Below, piece by piece: positions 16,173 to 25,571 of a stretch of DNA of 44,580 nucleotides. Numbering within the stretch: position 1 is the first letter of the stretch; every line of letters begins with the position of its first letter. The notes beneath the pieces were generated by a model that saw only the letters and a program-made list of their open reading frames with translations, was not told where the DNA came from and did not search any database. Made by a program: the position numbers and the translations under genes. The stretch is from Tatumella ptyseos ATCC 33301 (GTDB lineage: Bacteria; Pseudomonadota; Gammaproteobacteria; Enterobacterales; Enterobacteriaceae), in assembly GCF_000735525.1 (NCBI RefSeq), contig NZ_JMPR01000031.1, positions 1 to 44,580 on the forward strand, in the 5' to 3' direction.

Positions 16173-18716
16173 GTGGGAAACAAAATAACCTTTATCGCGG
16201 CAATAGTTTTATTGCCGGGGGCGGCGTTCGGCCTGGAAAATAATCGTGCTGATACAACGCCGGAGGAGCAGACACAGGAAGATACTATCCTTGTACGTAC
16301 GACGCCGACCAGTCAGTCGATGGGAACGCAGATACTCGATAAAACACAGATAAACCAGTTTCCGACCGGAAACGGGAGTGTGCCAGAGTTACTGAAACAT
16401 AATCCCGCGGTCCGGTTTGCTAATACTACCGACAGCAGTACCACCCCCGGAGAAATCGCGCCGGAAAATGTCTCTTTCCACGGTGAGAAATTTTATAACA
16501 ACAATTTCACCATTGACGGGCTATCGAATAATAATACGGTGAATCCCGGGGCTAATGGCGGCGAATTCTCCGCAACCCCGGACGGGTATTCTCCCACCGA
16601 TTTGCCCGCCGGCGGGACGCAGTCCTTCTGGATAAATTCCGAACTTATCGAACAGTTAGAGGTATTTGATAGCAATATCTCGGCCAGATATGGCGGATTC
16701 ACCGGCGGCGTGGTCGATGCGCGGCTGAAAGACCCGCAAACCGGACGCGCCTCCGGCCGGATAGCCTACCGCACCACACGCTCCGCCTGGACCCGCTATC
16801 ATATTGATGCGGATGAGGCAGAAGATTTTGATTCCGCGACCAGCCTGACCAGTCAGCCGAAATTCAGAAAAGAAACCTATTCTGTTTCTGTGAACCAGCC
16901 ACTCAGCGATAACGCGGCCCTGTTGTTCGCCTATAACCGTCAGCAATCGACAATCCCGTATTACCAAAGTTACCTGGGGGAGTGGAGCAACCAGAAACGG
17001 TTGTCAGAGACCTATTTACTGAAAGGCACCTATCTGGCAGATAATGGCGACACCCTCCGACTGACCGGCATGTATTCGCCGCATTCTTCGGAATATTATA
17101 AAGCCAACGTGAAAAACGGGGCCTTTACCAATACGGGTGGCGGCTACCGTCTGAATGCGGAGTGGGAGCATCTGACCGGGTGGGGGAAAGTGACCAGCCT
17201 GGCGGGTTATCAGTATGAACAAAATAAGATTTCTCATCAGTCAGATCAGTTACTTACCTGGTATAAATCGTATGCTTCGGCGGGATTTGTGTCAGATACC
17301 ATTGACTGGGTCAGCTCACCGGCCACTAAAAATTATCAGACGGCATTGATCGGCGGTTACGGCACCTATTCCACAGAGAAACGCACTCTCATGCTGAAAC
17401 AGGATTATGAACTGAATCCGCTGATGTCGGGACCGGTGGCACATCAGGCAGATGCTGGCTGGGAGATTGACCGCTACAGTGCCCGGTATCAACGGTTTAA
17501 TGATGTCACCCTGTCCCGGGGAATAGCGATCGTGGATACCGGAGTTGTTTGTCAGTCCGGTGATATTTACTGCATCAATGGTGAGCAATATTTTAAAAAC
17601 CTGACGGTTTACCCGGCGCGGGAAGTCGCCGCCAGTTATACGGATTATGCGTTCTATTTTCAGGACAGCATGAGCGTAGGCAAGCTGGAAGTCACGCCGG
17701 GCGTCCGGGCTCAGTATGATGATTTCCTGAAAAATCTGACCCTGGCACCGCGTCTGGCCGCTTCTTATGATCTGTGGGATGACCATTCCACCCGTCTGTT
17801 CGGCGGAGCCAACCGCTATTACGGCCAGAGCCTGCTGGCGTATCAGTTACGCCAGGGGATCAGCAGCTATTCGGTACGGACCCGCAGCAGTGCTTCCGGG
17901 GCCTGGAGTGACGGAGAGCTTAAAACCGCTTCCATTGATTATGCCACTTCATCCCTGAAAACCCCTTACAGTGATGAGTTATCACTGGGCCTTTCACAGC
18001 GAGTGCTGAACTCGGTATGGACCCTGAAATGGGTTAACCGTCAGGGGAAAGATCAGTTTGGCCGACAGACGGTAACGAATGATGCCGGTGAGCGGGCTTA
18101 TATTCTGGCGAACAATGCCAGAACCCGTGGCAATACCTTTTCACTGACCGGCGAGCCAGTCAGCCCGAAAACCTTTTCCTGGGGTGAAATGCGCTGGTCG
18201 GCGGGAGCCAGTTATACAAAGAATAAATCCAGCTCACAAAGTTATTACGATGTCAGCGATACCGATGACAATAAAGTGATCGTCGGTGGCCGGTTAATGG
18301 ATAAAGGCGAAATGGATGCGCTGGATTTCAACACCCCCTGGACGGCTTTCGTTAACCTGAATACCTACTTCCCTGCATTACGTCTTAACTGGAACCAGAA
18401 TCTGGGATATACCGCCGGATACCGTGGCTATACCACCACGTCTGTCAGTTGCCCGGCAGAGGGCAGTGTCTGCGGAAATTATGAAGGCAATGCCACCCGT
18501 TATGACCAGACCCGATACAAAGATTATTTCTCTTATGACTGGCACTTCAGTTACCTGCAACCGACCTACGGGCAGCAGAGCATTGAGCTGACGCTCGATG
18601 TGATTAACGTACTGGATAATGTTATCGCCGCCTCCCAAACCACCGGCAGCAGCAGTAAAACGGTGACATATAAAACGGGTCGTCAGTTCTGGCTGGGTGT
18701 GGCTTACAACTGGTAA
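16173..18716 (+). CDS. TonB-dependent outer-membrane receptor, YddB/FusA family
   Basis: An 847-residue outer-membrane receptor with a signal peptide (residues 1-20, cut after AFG). The plug domain (about 35-190) contains PTGNGSVPELLKHNPAVRF and ENVSFHGEKFYNNNFTIDG, and the C-terminal 22-strand barrel ends in aromatic tryptophan (FWLGVAYNW). Shared with E. coli YddB as I recall it: TGNG-LL--NPAVR, YRTTRS-W, NRYYG, LKTPY-DEL--GL and FWL-V at the end. Relatives include FusA, which binds plant ferredoxin. Start is GTG 16173 with GGGAA 6 bases upstream. A cysteine pair (CQSGDIYC) in one loop and another (CPAEGSVC) may form disulfides. The ligand is inferred to be an iron protein because a protease gene follows. 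Confidence 0.9.
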   Translation: MGNKITFIAAIVLLPGAAFGLENNRADTTPEEQTQEDTILVRTTPTSQSMGTQILDKTQINQFPTGNGSVPELLKHNPAVRFANTTDSSTTPGEIAPENVSFHGEKFYNNNFTIDGLSNNNTVNPGANGGEFSATPDGYSPTDLPAGGTQSFWINSELIEQLEVFDSNISARYGGFTGGVVDARLKDPQTGRASGRIAYRTTRSAWTRYHIDADEAEDFDSATSLTSQPKFRKETYSVSVNQPLSDNAALLFAYNRQQSTIPYYQSYLGEWSNQKRLSETYLLKGTYLADNGDTLRLTGMYSPHSSEYYKANVKNGAFTNTGGGYRLNAEWEHLTGWGKVTSLAGYQYEQNKISHQSDQLLTWYKSYASAGFVSDTIDWVSSPATKNYQTALIGGYGTYSTEKRTLMLKQDYELNPLMSGPVAHQADAGWEIDRYSARYQRFNDVTLSRGIAIVDTGVVCQSGDIYCINGEQYFKNLTVYPAREVAASYTDYAFYFQDSMSVGKLEVTPGVRAQYDDFLKNLTLAPRLAASYDLWDDHSTRLFGGANRYYGQSLLAYQLRQGISSYSVRTRSSASGAWSDGELKTASIDYATSSLKTPYSDELSLGLSQRVLNSVWTLKWVNRQGKDQFGRQTVTNDAGERAYILANNARTRGNTFSLTGEPVSPKTFSWGEMRWSAGASYTKNKSSSQSYYDVSDTDDNKVIVGGRLMDKGEMDALDFNTPWTAFVNLNTYFPALRLNWNQNLGYTAGYRGYTTTSVSCPAEGSVCGNYEGNATRYDQTRYKDYFSYDWHFSYLQPTYGQQSIELTLDVINVLDNVIAASQTTGSSSKTVTYKTGRQFWLGVAYNW

Positions 18717-18776
18717 CCGGCAGGTTTTTTTACGAAATAGTCATGCCGCAAGGCTGCGGCAGAGGATAGTCCTGGA

Positions 18777-21542
18777 ATGAAACAGATGAAGTGGGTAGTG
18801 GTTTTTCTGTCAGTGTTTACCAGTTCATGGGGGATTGCGGGGGAAAAACTCAGCGGTTTTCCCCGCATTATTGAAGGTCAACTGGCTAACGGCTTCAGTT
18901 ATACCCTGGTGCCGATGGAAGGCTATCAGCACCGGGTGGATATCCGGCTGAGTGTCGATGCCGGGTCACTGGATCAGCAGGCGAATGAACCTGCTGTCGC
19001 GCATATGGTTGAGCATATGGTGTTCCGCGGCAGCCGGCAGTATCCGCAGGGGGGCGCCAGTCTGTTACAAAGCCACGGCTGGCAACGGGCCCGCCAGTAT
19101 AATGCCATGACTAACTATGAGCGTACGCTGTTTATGATGAGTCCGCCCGATGGCAGCGCGGGCATTCCGCTGGCGATGAAGGCGCTGAGCCAGATGACCG
19201 GGGCGGCCAGTATCACCGATGCGGATTTACAAAGTGAGCGGCGGATCATTATGGAGGAATGGCGGGGACAGCTGGGGGTCGCCAGCCGCATGAATCAGCA
19301 ACGGGTTGCCGCTCTGCGGGAAGGGTCACGGTATCCGTCCCGGCCACCGATTGGCGATGAAAAGTCTATTCAGGATACCGGTGCCGGGGCACTTCGCCAG
19401 TTTTATCAGCGCTGGTACCGGCCGGGGAATATGCGGTTACTGATCATCGGTGATTTTGATGTGCAGCAGGCCCGGCAGTTGATCACCGACGCCTTTCAGG
19501 GCATGCCTGCTGCGCCGGTCAGCGCCAGAAACTACTATGAACCGGTGCTGGCAAACCAGCTACGGGTAGTCCGGCTGCAGGACAGTCAGAGTGGCAATAG
19601 CCAGGTATCGCTGGTCAGCCGGTTCTCACCAGGGCCGGACACTACGTTAACGCAGCGGCTGGTCAGCCAGATAGCGCTGCAGGTGCTGACACGTCAGTTA
19701 CAAACCTCCGGGCCGGACGTTCAGGCCACCGGCAGTCGTATTATTGTCCGCAAATCGGCTATTGGCAGAGACACGCAGGCACTGGGATTATTTGTGGATG
19801 TAACGCCGGGTCAGCATCAGCAAGGTCTGACCCGCCTGCTGCGTGAACGTGAACGTTTTCTGCGCTATGGTGCCGATCCCGCAGATATTGCCGACGAACG
19901 GCAGGCCATCCGTGAAGCAGCGATAGCAATGGCAGCCCGGCCGGAACAGCGTGACTTTAGCGGGTGGGTCCGTGAACTTTCTGTCCGCTGGGAGCAGAAA
20001 CAGCCATTCACTGACAGTCAGCAGCGGGGTAAAGCCATCCTTTCACTGACGGACAGCATTACTGACGCGCAGGTTAATCAGCAGATCACGGACTGGCTGC
20101 TGGCCGGCGATCAACTGGTGCAGTTCGGGATCCCGGGGAGACGCACGGCCAGGCTGCCGGACTCTCAGGAGGTACGCCGGCAGATGGCGGAGGTGGCTAC
20201 GCTCGCGTTATCGCCGTATCGCCGTCCCCCTGCTGCAGTGTTACCTCAGCTACCCGCGGTCACCGGGGCCGGTTCCCTTAACGCGCTGAAAATCTATCCT
20301 GAACAACAGACCCGTCAGTGGACACTGAGTAACGGCGATACCCTGGTGTGGCTGAAAACACCGCTGGCGAAAGACCGGGTCTATTTATCGGCCACCAGTC
20401 CGTCCGGCTTTCTGATGCAGGGGCTGGATCGCTGGCAGTCACAGCTTGCCGGTCAGATGATTAAGCAGAGCGGCCCTGCGGGATGGCGGACAGGTGACTT
20501 CGGGCGCTGGAAAAAGGAACATTCGGTATCCCTGCTGATCACCCAGCAGCCGGATGAATTACTGATTGATTCTGTCGGCACCGCGCGGGACCTCGAAAAT
20601 TTGCTGGCTATCAATCATCAAATACAGGTCAATGCGGGGATCGATCCGCAGGTTCGTGGCGAGAGTATGATGCAACTCCTGCGTCAGCAGGCGACCCGCG
20701 AGCAGTCTGACAATGGTGATCGCGAGTTACAGATCTACCGTTTACGCTACGGACTGCCGGACACGGGCGCGGCGGCGGATACCGGACGGCTGAGCAGGAC
20801 AGAAAATAGCGAATTTCTGCAGCAGTGGCGACAGACGGTCAGGGCACCGATGACCTGGTATCTGGTGGCGGACGATGTGCCAGAGCTGGTGCCGCTGGCG
20901 GCCCGGTATCTGGCGACCATCCCGCGGGGTAAACCCCGCCGGCTGACCCGCGAATTACCGGTCAGTGGTTATGATGACTGGGTGAGTGAAACGAATGCAG
21001 AGCCGCGCGCGACGGTGAATGCCTGGAGTTTTACCTCCCGCCGCTGGTCCCCGGAAGACGCTGTCCGGTTGAACGTTGCGCAGAACCTCGCGACTCAGGC
21101 ATTAAAATCCAGCCTGCGTGATGACGCATTAGGGGTTTACCGGCTGCGGTTCAGCAGTACCCTGAACGATCGCCACCAGCGGATTGAGTCCGCGCTGAGT
21201 TTTACCACGGCGCCGCAAAGGGCCGGGGAGTTATGGCAGCGTGCATTACAGGTCTTCAGACAACTGCCGTCACAGATCACACCGCAGCAGGTGGAGGAGC
21301 AACGTCGCCAGTTTGAGCTGGCGGAACAGTCACGCAGCGGGGATATTTACAGTCTGCAAAAGCGGCTGATCCTCAGTTACCGCCATTACCATGATCCCCG
21401 GTATCTCTCTGAGGTCAAAGGACTGGCGGCAGCTATACAGACGGATAAGGTACGGGAGATGGCGGAATTACTGGTCAATCAGCTGAACCTGAAGGTATTT
21501 ATCGGTTTACCGAAGCCCGCTGCGGAGGAAAAAGGGCCGTAA
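18777..21542 (+). CDS. Periplasmic M16 metalloprotease, PqqL/FusC family
   Basis: A 921-residue protease with a signal peptide (about 1-22) and the inverted zinc motif HMVEH at residues 76-80; the third ligand is probably a glutamate in DLQSERRIIMEEW. Two M16 half-repeats follow, N-terminal (about 30-460) active and C-terminal (about 500-915) without the motif, as in PqqL (931 residues). Pectobacterium FusC cuts imported plant ferredoxin in the periplasm to free its iron, and E. coli PqqL plays a similar part. The gene lies 60 bases after the receptor gene and shares its operon and probably its Fur control. The natural substrate here is unknown; an iron-sulfur or haem protein of a host or competitor is the inference. 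Confidence 0.9.
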   Translation: MKQMKWVVVFLSVFTSSWGIAGEKLSGFPRIIEGQLANGFSYTLVPMEGYQHRVDIRLSVDAGSLDQQANEPAVAHMVEHMVFRGSRQYPQGGASLLQSHGWQRARQYNAMTNYERTLFMMSPPDGSAGIPLAMKALSQMTGAASITDADLQSERRIIMEEWRGQLGVASRMNQQRVAALREGSRYPSRPPIGDEKSIQDTGAGALRQFYQRWYRPGNMRLLIIGDFDVQQARQLITDAFQGMPAAPVSARNYYEPVLANQLRVVRLQDSQSGNSQVSLVSRFSPGPDTTLTQRLVSQIALQVLTRQLQTSGPDVQATGSRIIVRKSAIGRDTQALGLFVDVTPGQHQQGLTRLLRERERFLRYGADPADIADERQAIREAAIAMAARPEQRDFSGWVRELSVRWEQKQPFTDSQQRGKAILSLTDSITDAQVNQQITDWLLAGDQLVQFGIPGRRTARLPDSQEVRRQMAEVATLALSPYRRPPAAVLPQLPAVTGAGSLNALKIYPEQQTRQWTLSNGDTLVWLKTPLAKDRVYLSATSPSGFLMQGLDRWQSQLAGQMIKQSGPAGWRTGDFGRWKKEHSVSLLITQQPDELLIDSVGTARDLENLLAINHQIQVNAGIDPQVRGESMMQLLRQQATREQSDNGDRELQIYRLRYGLPDTGAAADTGRLSRTENSEFLQQWRQTVRAPMTWYLVADDVPELVPLAARYLATIPRGKPRRLTRELPVSGYDDWVSETNAEPRATVNAWSFTSRRWSPEDAVRLNVAQNLATQALKSSLRDDALGVYRLRFSSTLNDRHQRIESALSFTTAPQRAGELWQRALQVFRQLPSQITPQQVEEQRRQFELAEQSRSGDIYSLQKRLILSYRHYHDPRYLSEVKGLAAAIQTDKVREMAELLVNQLNLKVFIGLPKPAAEEKGP

Positions 21543-21556
21543 GGCGGTGACTCTGG

Positions 21557-21584
21557 CCGGCGGGCAGGAAGAGCCTGCCGGCCA
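21557..21584. terminator. Hairpin between convergent operons
   Basis: A GC-rich stretch after the protease gene folds as GGCAGG with CCTGCC around an AAGAG loop, with further GGCC pairing across a small bulge. It lies between two converging operons and has no strong T-run on either strand. Confidence 0.35.
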
Positions 21585-21627
21585 TGACCGGAGCGTTCGT
21601 TCGGGTGTAAAGAAAAATGTTCCGGGG

Positions 21628-22521
21628 TCAGCGTTTATGGGTGCCGGGTTTAAGGCCGCGATGTAATTCCTGCAGACGTTTCATCGATTTTATCGTGCGC
21701 TGAGAGGCCGACGACGCGACGGATAATACCAGCATCTCCAGGCATACCAGCACCGTTCCGTGCAACGGGATCTTACCGTTTTCTCCCCCGCGCGGGACCT
21801 GGATCACCACATCCGCTTCCTGAGCAAACTTCGAGTCCATTGCGTTGGTCAGCAGGATCACCGGATTCCCCAGCCGCCTTGCTTCCCGCAGTGTGGTCAT
21901 ACCTTCCCGGTGCGCTGACTTCTGGGCCATCATGATCAGTACATCGCCGCGTTGCAGGGTCAGTAACTGTTCTGCAAGGCCAATGCCCGAGCGGTTAAGC
22001 GACACACACGGCAGACCGATACGGTTAAATAAGCGGGCAGCATATTCGGCGAGGATCCCGGAGGCGTTAATACCGAAAATCGCGGTCTGGCGGGCTTCCA
22101 GTAACAGTGAAACCGCCCGCGACAACGCAAGACGGTTTTCCTGAGAGGCAAGCACTTCACAGGTATGTTTATGACCTTCCAGCACAAAATTGATACTCGA
22201 CTGGGTATCACAGGTAAACTCACTCACCGTGGAGCTCATTTTATCGGCGGAGTTCATTACCGGTTCAAACCACAATTCGAGGGTTTTTTTCAGGTCACGT
22301 AACCCGGCGAACCCCAGTGCCTGTACCGCACGGACCACCGTGGCATCCGAGGTGCCGGTGGCTGCTGCAATTTCCAGTGCGGTCGCTTCCAGAACAGTTG
22401 CGCGGTGTTCATTAATATAATAAAGAACATTCTGCAGGCTGGCAGACAGTTGTGGTGCCCGACTGCGTAAACGTTCACCGTAGACATCCACCCTGTGTTT
22501 ATTTTTCTTCTGTTCTTTCAT
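21628..22521 (-). CDS. RpiR/MurR-family transcriptional regulator with SIS domain
   Basis: A 297-residue regulator. The N-terminal HTH_6 domain (about 20-95) has LEIAAATGTSDATVVRAVQALGF-type helix-turn-helix residues. The SIS domain (about 130-270) has AIFGINASGILAEYAARLFNR and VILLTNAMDSKFAQEADVVI, normally binding a phosphosugar. It is the last gene of the FecBCD-type transporter operon, 12 bases after the binding-protein gene. That is unusual: RpiR proteins mostly control sugar and amino-sugar genes. It may sense a metabolite and add a second layer to Fur control. Start ATG 22521. Confidence 0.88.
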   Translation of the reverse strand: MKEQKKNKHRVDVYGERLRSRAPQLSASLQNVLYYINEHRATVLEATALEIAAATGTSDATVVRAVQALGFAGLRDLKKTLELWFEPVMNSADKMSSTVSEFTCDTQSSINFVLEGHKHTCEVLASQENRLALSRAVSLLLEARQTAIFGINASGILAEYAARLFNRIGLPCVSLNRSGIGLAEQLLTLQRGDVLIMMAQKSAHREGMTTLREARRLGNPVILLTNAMDSKFAQEADVVIQVPRGGENGKIPLHGTVLVCLEMLVLSVASSASQRTIKSMKRLQELHRGLKPGTHKR

Positions 22522-22533
22522 TGTCCGTTCCGC

Positions 22534-23481
22534 TTATTTCGCGCCAGAGACAGCCAGCCCTGCAATCTGAGACTGAACCACGGCCGCCATCAGGCTGAGT
22601 GCCGCAAAGGTATTTGAAATAGCCTCATCACGTGAAACCATCACATAGTGGCCTTTCTGACAGGCCGTCAGGAAATTACACCAGCCCGGCATCACGGCAT
22701 TCATTGCCGCGATTTCATCTGCCGGAGTCCCACCGGTATCACTACGCCAGGTATCAAACACCAGATCCGCATCCAGATCCGGGAGTCGCTCGGCGCTGAC
22801 ATTCATACGGCCGTCTTCAGGAATATTGTTGATCAGGGCAGGGAAGGTCAGGCCGGCATCACGCAGCACTTTCCCCAACGAATGGTAGCTGTGCATAACA
22901 GCAATTTTACCGTTATTGGCCTGCAGCACGGAGACCGTTATCTTACGACCGCCAATGGTCTGTTTCAGTTGTCTGATTTCATCCTGATACCGGGCCTCCA
23001 GGCGTGACAGTTGAACCTGGGTACCGGTCAGTTGTGCAAGCTTACTGTAAATCCGTGGCGCACCGCCTTTCAGATGGTCAATACTGACGGTCGGAGCAAT
23101 TTTCTCAAGCTGTTCAATCGAGGCGCTACGGCCCGGTTCGGTAATAATCAGGTCCGGTTTCAGTGCGGCAATGGCCTCGATATCAATATCCGAGGTACCG
23201 ATAAACCGGATCCCTGAGTCATTAAAATCAACGCCGGTTAACAGCCGTGCGGAACGCAGTGTATGACTGCCATCCGGTAACGTCCGGCCATGACTGCCGA
23301 CCGGGAAAACCCCCAGCTCGATTAACGGGATAGTGATGTCCAGATCATGCAGTGACACGATCCGTTTCGGGTGCAGTGGTACGGTCACCGTTCGTCCGGT
23401 ATCGTCGGTGAACTGCTGAGTCTGCGGCGCAGCGATGACAAAGGTGCTGATAAATAACAGTAAAACAGAAAGAATACGCAT
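22534..23481 (-). CDS. Periplasmic iron-chelate binding protein (FecB/FepB-type)
   Basis: A 315-residue class III substrate-binding protein (TroA/BtuF fold). It has a signal peptide of about 17 residues (MRILSVLLLFISTFVIA, cut before AP). The early motif FTDDTGRTVTVPLHPKRIVSLHD is typical, with two lobes joined by a long helix (about 150-180, LEARYQDEIRQLKQTIG). It should hand an iron chelate, or iron freed by the protease, to the permease pair encoded upstream in the operon, 15 bases away. Residues at the ligand cleft cannot be assigned confidently. The C-terminus (MAAVVQSQIAGLAVSGAK) is helical as in the family. Confidence 0.88.
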   Translation of the reverse strand: MRILSVLLLFISTFVIAAPQTQQFTDDTGRTVTVPLHPKRIVSLHDLDITIPLIELGVFPVGSHGRTLPDGSHTLRSARLLTGVDFNDSGIRFIGTSDIDIEAIAALKPDLIITEPGRSASIEQLEKIAPTVSIDHLKGGAPRIYSKLAQLTGTQVQLSRLEARYQDEIRQLKQTIGGRKITVSVLQANNGKIAVMHSYHSLGKVLRDAGLTFPALINNIPEDGRMNVSAERLPDLDADLVFDTWRSDTGGTPADEIAAMNAVMPGWCNFLTACQKGHYVMVSRDEAISNTFAALSLMAAVVQSQIAGLAVSGAK

Positions 23482-23496
23482 AATTATCCTTACACA

Positions 23497-24549
23497 TCAG
23501 AATTTGTCCCTGCGTTGCCAGAGCAGTAACAGGAAAAACGGGCCACCGAGTAATGAAATCACGATACCGGCAGGCAACTGTAATGGGGCAAAGGCCAGTC
23601 TTCCCACATTATCGGCCAGTAACACCAGCACTCCGCCACAGACAGCACTGCCACTGAGCAGGGCCGACTGGCCGCCGCGGAACAGCATGCGTGACAGGTG
23701 CGGGGCCATCAGCCCGACAAAGCCGATACTGCCGACACAGGAAATACAGGTTGCCGTCAGAATGACCGGGGCGATAAAACGCAGCAGGGTTAATTGCGAT
23801 AACCTGACACCCAAACCGGTGGCCGCGGCATTCCCGAGCAACGCAATATCTGAAGCACGGGCGGTGAGAAATAACAGCAATATGGCCGGGATCCCCCAGC
23901 AGAGGGAAATCAATAGCAGTGGCCAGCTGACCGTATTCAGACTGCCCGCCATCCATAACATCACGGTCTGAACCTGCCGGACATCGGCAGTGGTCATAAA
24001 GACCCCGATGGCGGCCGCGAATATCCACGAAATACCGATACCGATCAGAATAAAACGGGGCCTGGAAAAATCTCTGCCCAGCAGGACGACTAATGCCGAG
24101 ACCAGCAAGCCCCCGGCCATCCCGGTCACCGGTTGCCAGAGCATGCCCAGAGCCGGGAAGAAGAGGATCTGCGTCAGTACCACAATACTGGCACCTTCCT
24201 TCACCCCCAGCAGTCCCGGGTCTGCCAGGCCATTACGGGTAATGGACTGCATGGCAGCCCCGGCCATCCCCAGCATTGCGCCGACCGTGACAGCCATCAG
24301 CAACCGGGGGAGCCGGACTCCTCTGACGATAAACAGAGAGGGGTCATGAACCTCCTGCGGGTAAAACAGTGCCCTGGCGACACCGGATACCGGTACCTGC
24401 AGGCTGCCATGACTGATGCCGAAGACCAGTAACAGTAAAATCAGCAGCAGGAAGAGTGCCAGCCGAACAAGGGTGGCGGGCCTGAGCAGAACAGACCACC
24501 GGCCCTGACGGAGTGCTTTCCAGCCGACGGCACGCAACAGGGGGCTCAT
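23497..24549 (-). CDS. FecCD-type iron ABC transporter permease 2
   Basis: A 350-residue inner-membrane permease of the BtuC/FecD family with about ten helices. Family landmarks are LFYPQEVHDPSLFIVRGVRL followed by PRLLMAVTVGAMLGMAGAAM, the QSITRNGLADPGLLGVKEGA loop and the coupling-helix region GSIGFVGLMAPHLSRML. It overlaps the first permease by four bases (ATGA), so the two are coupled and form the usual heterodimer. An N-terminal extension of about 25 basic residues precedes the first helix. Confidence 0.9.
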   Translation of the reverse strand: MSPLLRAVGWKALRQGRWSVLLRPATLVRLALFLLLILLLLVFGISHGSLQVPVSGVARALFYPQEVHDPSLFIVRGVRLPRLLMAVTVGAMLGMAGAAMQSITRNGLADPGLLGVKEGASIVVLTQILFFPALGMLWQPVTGMAGGLLVSALVVLLGRDFSRPRFILIGIGISWIFAAAIGVFMTTADVRQVQTVMLWMAGSLNTVSWPLLLISLCWGIPAILLLFLTARASDIALLGNAAATGLGVRLSQLTLLRFIAPVILTATCISCVGSIGFVGLMAPHLSRMLFRGGQSALLSGSAVCGGVLVLLADNVGRLAFAPLQLPAGIVISLLGGPFFLLLLWQRRDKF

Positions 24550-25571
24550 TTAAAAAACCTCGAGGCAATAAAGATAAAGACCGGCGCCCCGGCGAGGGCG
24601 GTCATTACGCCGGTGGCCAGCTCCTGCGGGGCTATCAGCGTGCGTGCGGCAATATCGGCAACCAGCAGAACCAGCGCGCCGCACAAAGCACAGCACGGGA
24701 TAGCCTTACGCACATCTTCTGTCACCAGCCGCCGCACTACATTCGGGACAATCAGCCCGACGAAACCTATCGGCCCGGCCAGAGAGACAGCCGCACCACT
24801 GAGTAACGCAATGGCGAAAATGGACAAAATACGGGTACGCCGCAGATCCACCCCTAACCCGCGGGCCAGGTGATCTCCCAGCGCCAGAGCATTCAGCGAA
24901 GGCGCCAGCCATCCCGCCAGCAGGATAGCTAGAGCCACCGGGATAGCCGCCGCCTGTACCCCCGGCCAGCTCAATCCGGCAAGATCACCGGCAAGCCAGG
25001 TGCGCATGTCCATCATGGTCTGCTCATCCAGTAACAGTACCGTGGCGGTCAGTGAGGAGGCGAAAGCAGACAAGGCCACCCCGCAGAGTGTGACTTTCAT
25101 CACCGTCAACCCGCTGCGTCCGGCGGAGGAGAAGAGGGTCACCAGACTGAACAGCAGTGCAGCACCGCCTGCCGCGACCAGCGGCCGGATGCCAGGCAAG
25201 GTGAGCCAGGTCGCGCCACAGGCCGTACTCATGACCACCGCCAGCGCGGCCCCGGCGTTTAAGCCAAGAATATGGGGCTCACCTAAGGGATTGCGGATCA
25301 CCGACTGTAACAGCAATCCGGCAACGCCTAAGGCACTGCCAATCAGTAATGCGGCAATCAGACGTAACAGGCGAAGTTCAACCACAACATGATGATTGAA
25401 ATTGTGCGGGTCATAAGCGACCAGTGCCCGGACGACCGTTTCCGGTGAGATATACCGGGCACCGATAGCTAAGTCAAACACAGAGCAGACGGCCACCAGC
25501 AAGGCAGTTAACAGCAGACTCAGCAGGTAACGGGACTGGCGATGGCGGAACAAAGGGGCGGTTCCGGTCAT
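24546..25571 (-). CDS. FecCD-type iron ABC transporter permease 1
   Basis: A 341-residue permease of the same family. It contains RYISPETVVRALVAYDPHNF, the LRLLRLIAALLIGSALGVAG segment, QSVIRNPLGEPHILGLNAGA and the ATPase-coupling loop GPIGFVGLIVPNVVRRL. The start codon overlaps the stop of the ATPase gene by one base, which indicates translational coupling. Together with the next permease it forms the channel of the importer. Confidence 0.9.
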   Translation of the reverse strand: MTGTAPLFRHRQSRYLLSLLLTALLVAVCSVFDLAIGARYISPETVVRALVAYDPHNFNHHVVVELRLLRLIAALLIGSALGVAGLLLQSVIRNPLGEPHILGLNAGAALAVVMSTACGATWLTLPGIRPLVAAGGAALLFSLVTLFSSAGRSGLTVMKVTLCGVALSAFASSLTATVLLLDEQTMMDMRTWLAGDLAGLSWPGVQAAAIPVALAILLAGWLAPSLNALALGDHLARGLGVDLRRTRILSIFAIALLSGAAVSLAGPIGFVGLIVPNVVRRLVTEDVRKAIPCCALCGALVLLVADIAARTLIAPQELATGVMTALAGAPVFIFIASRFFK

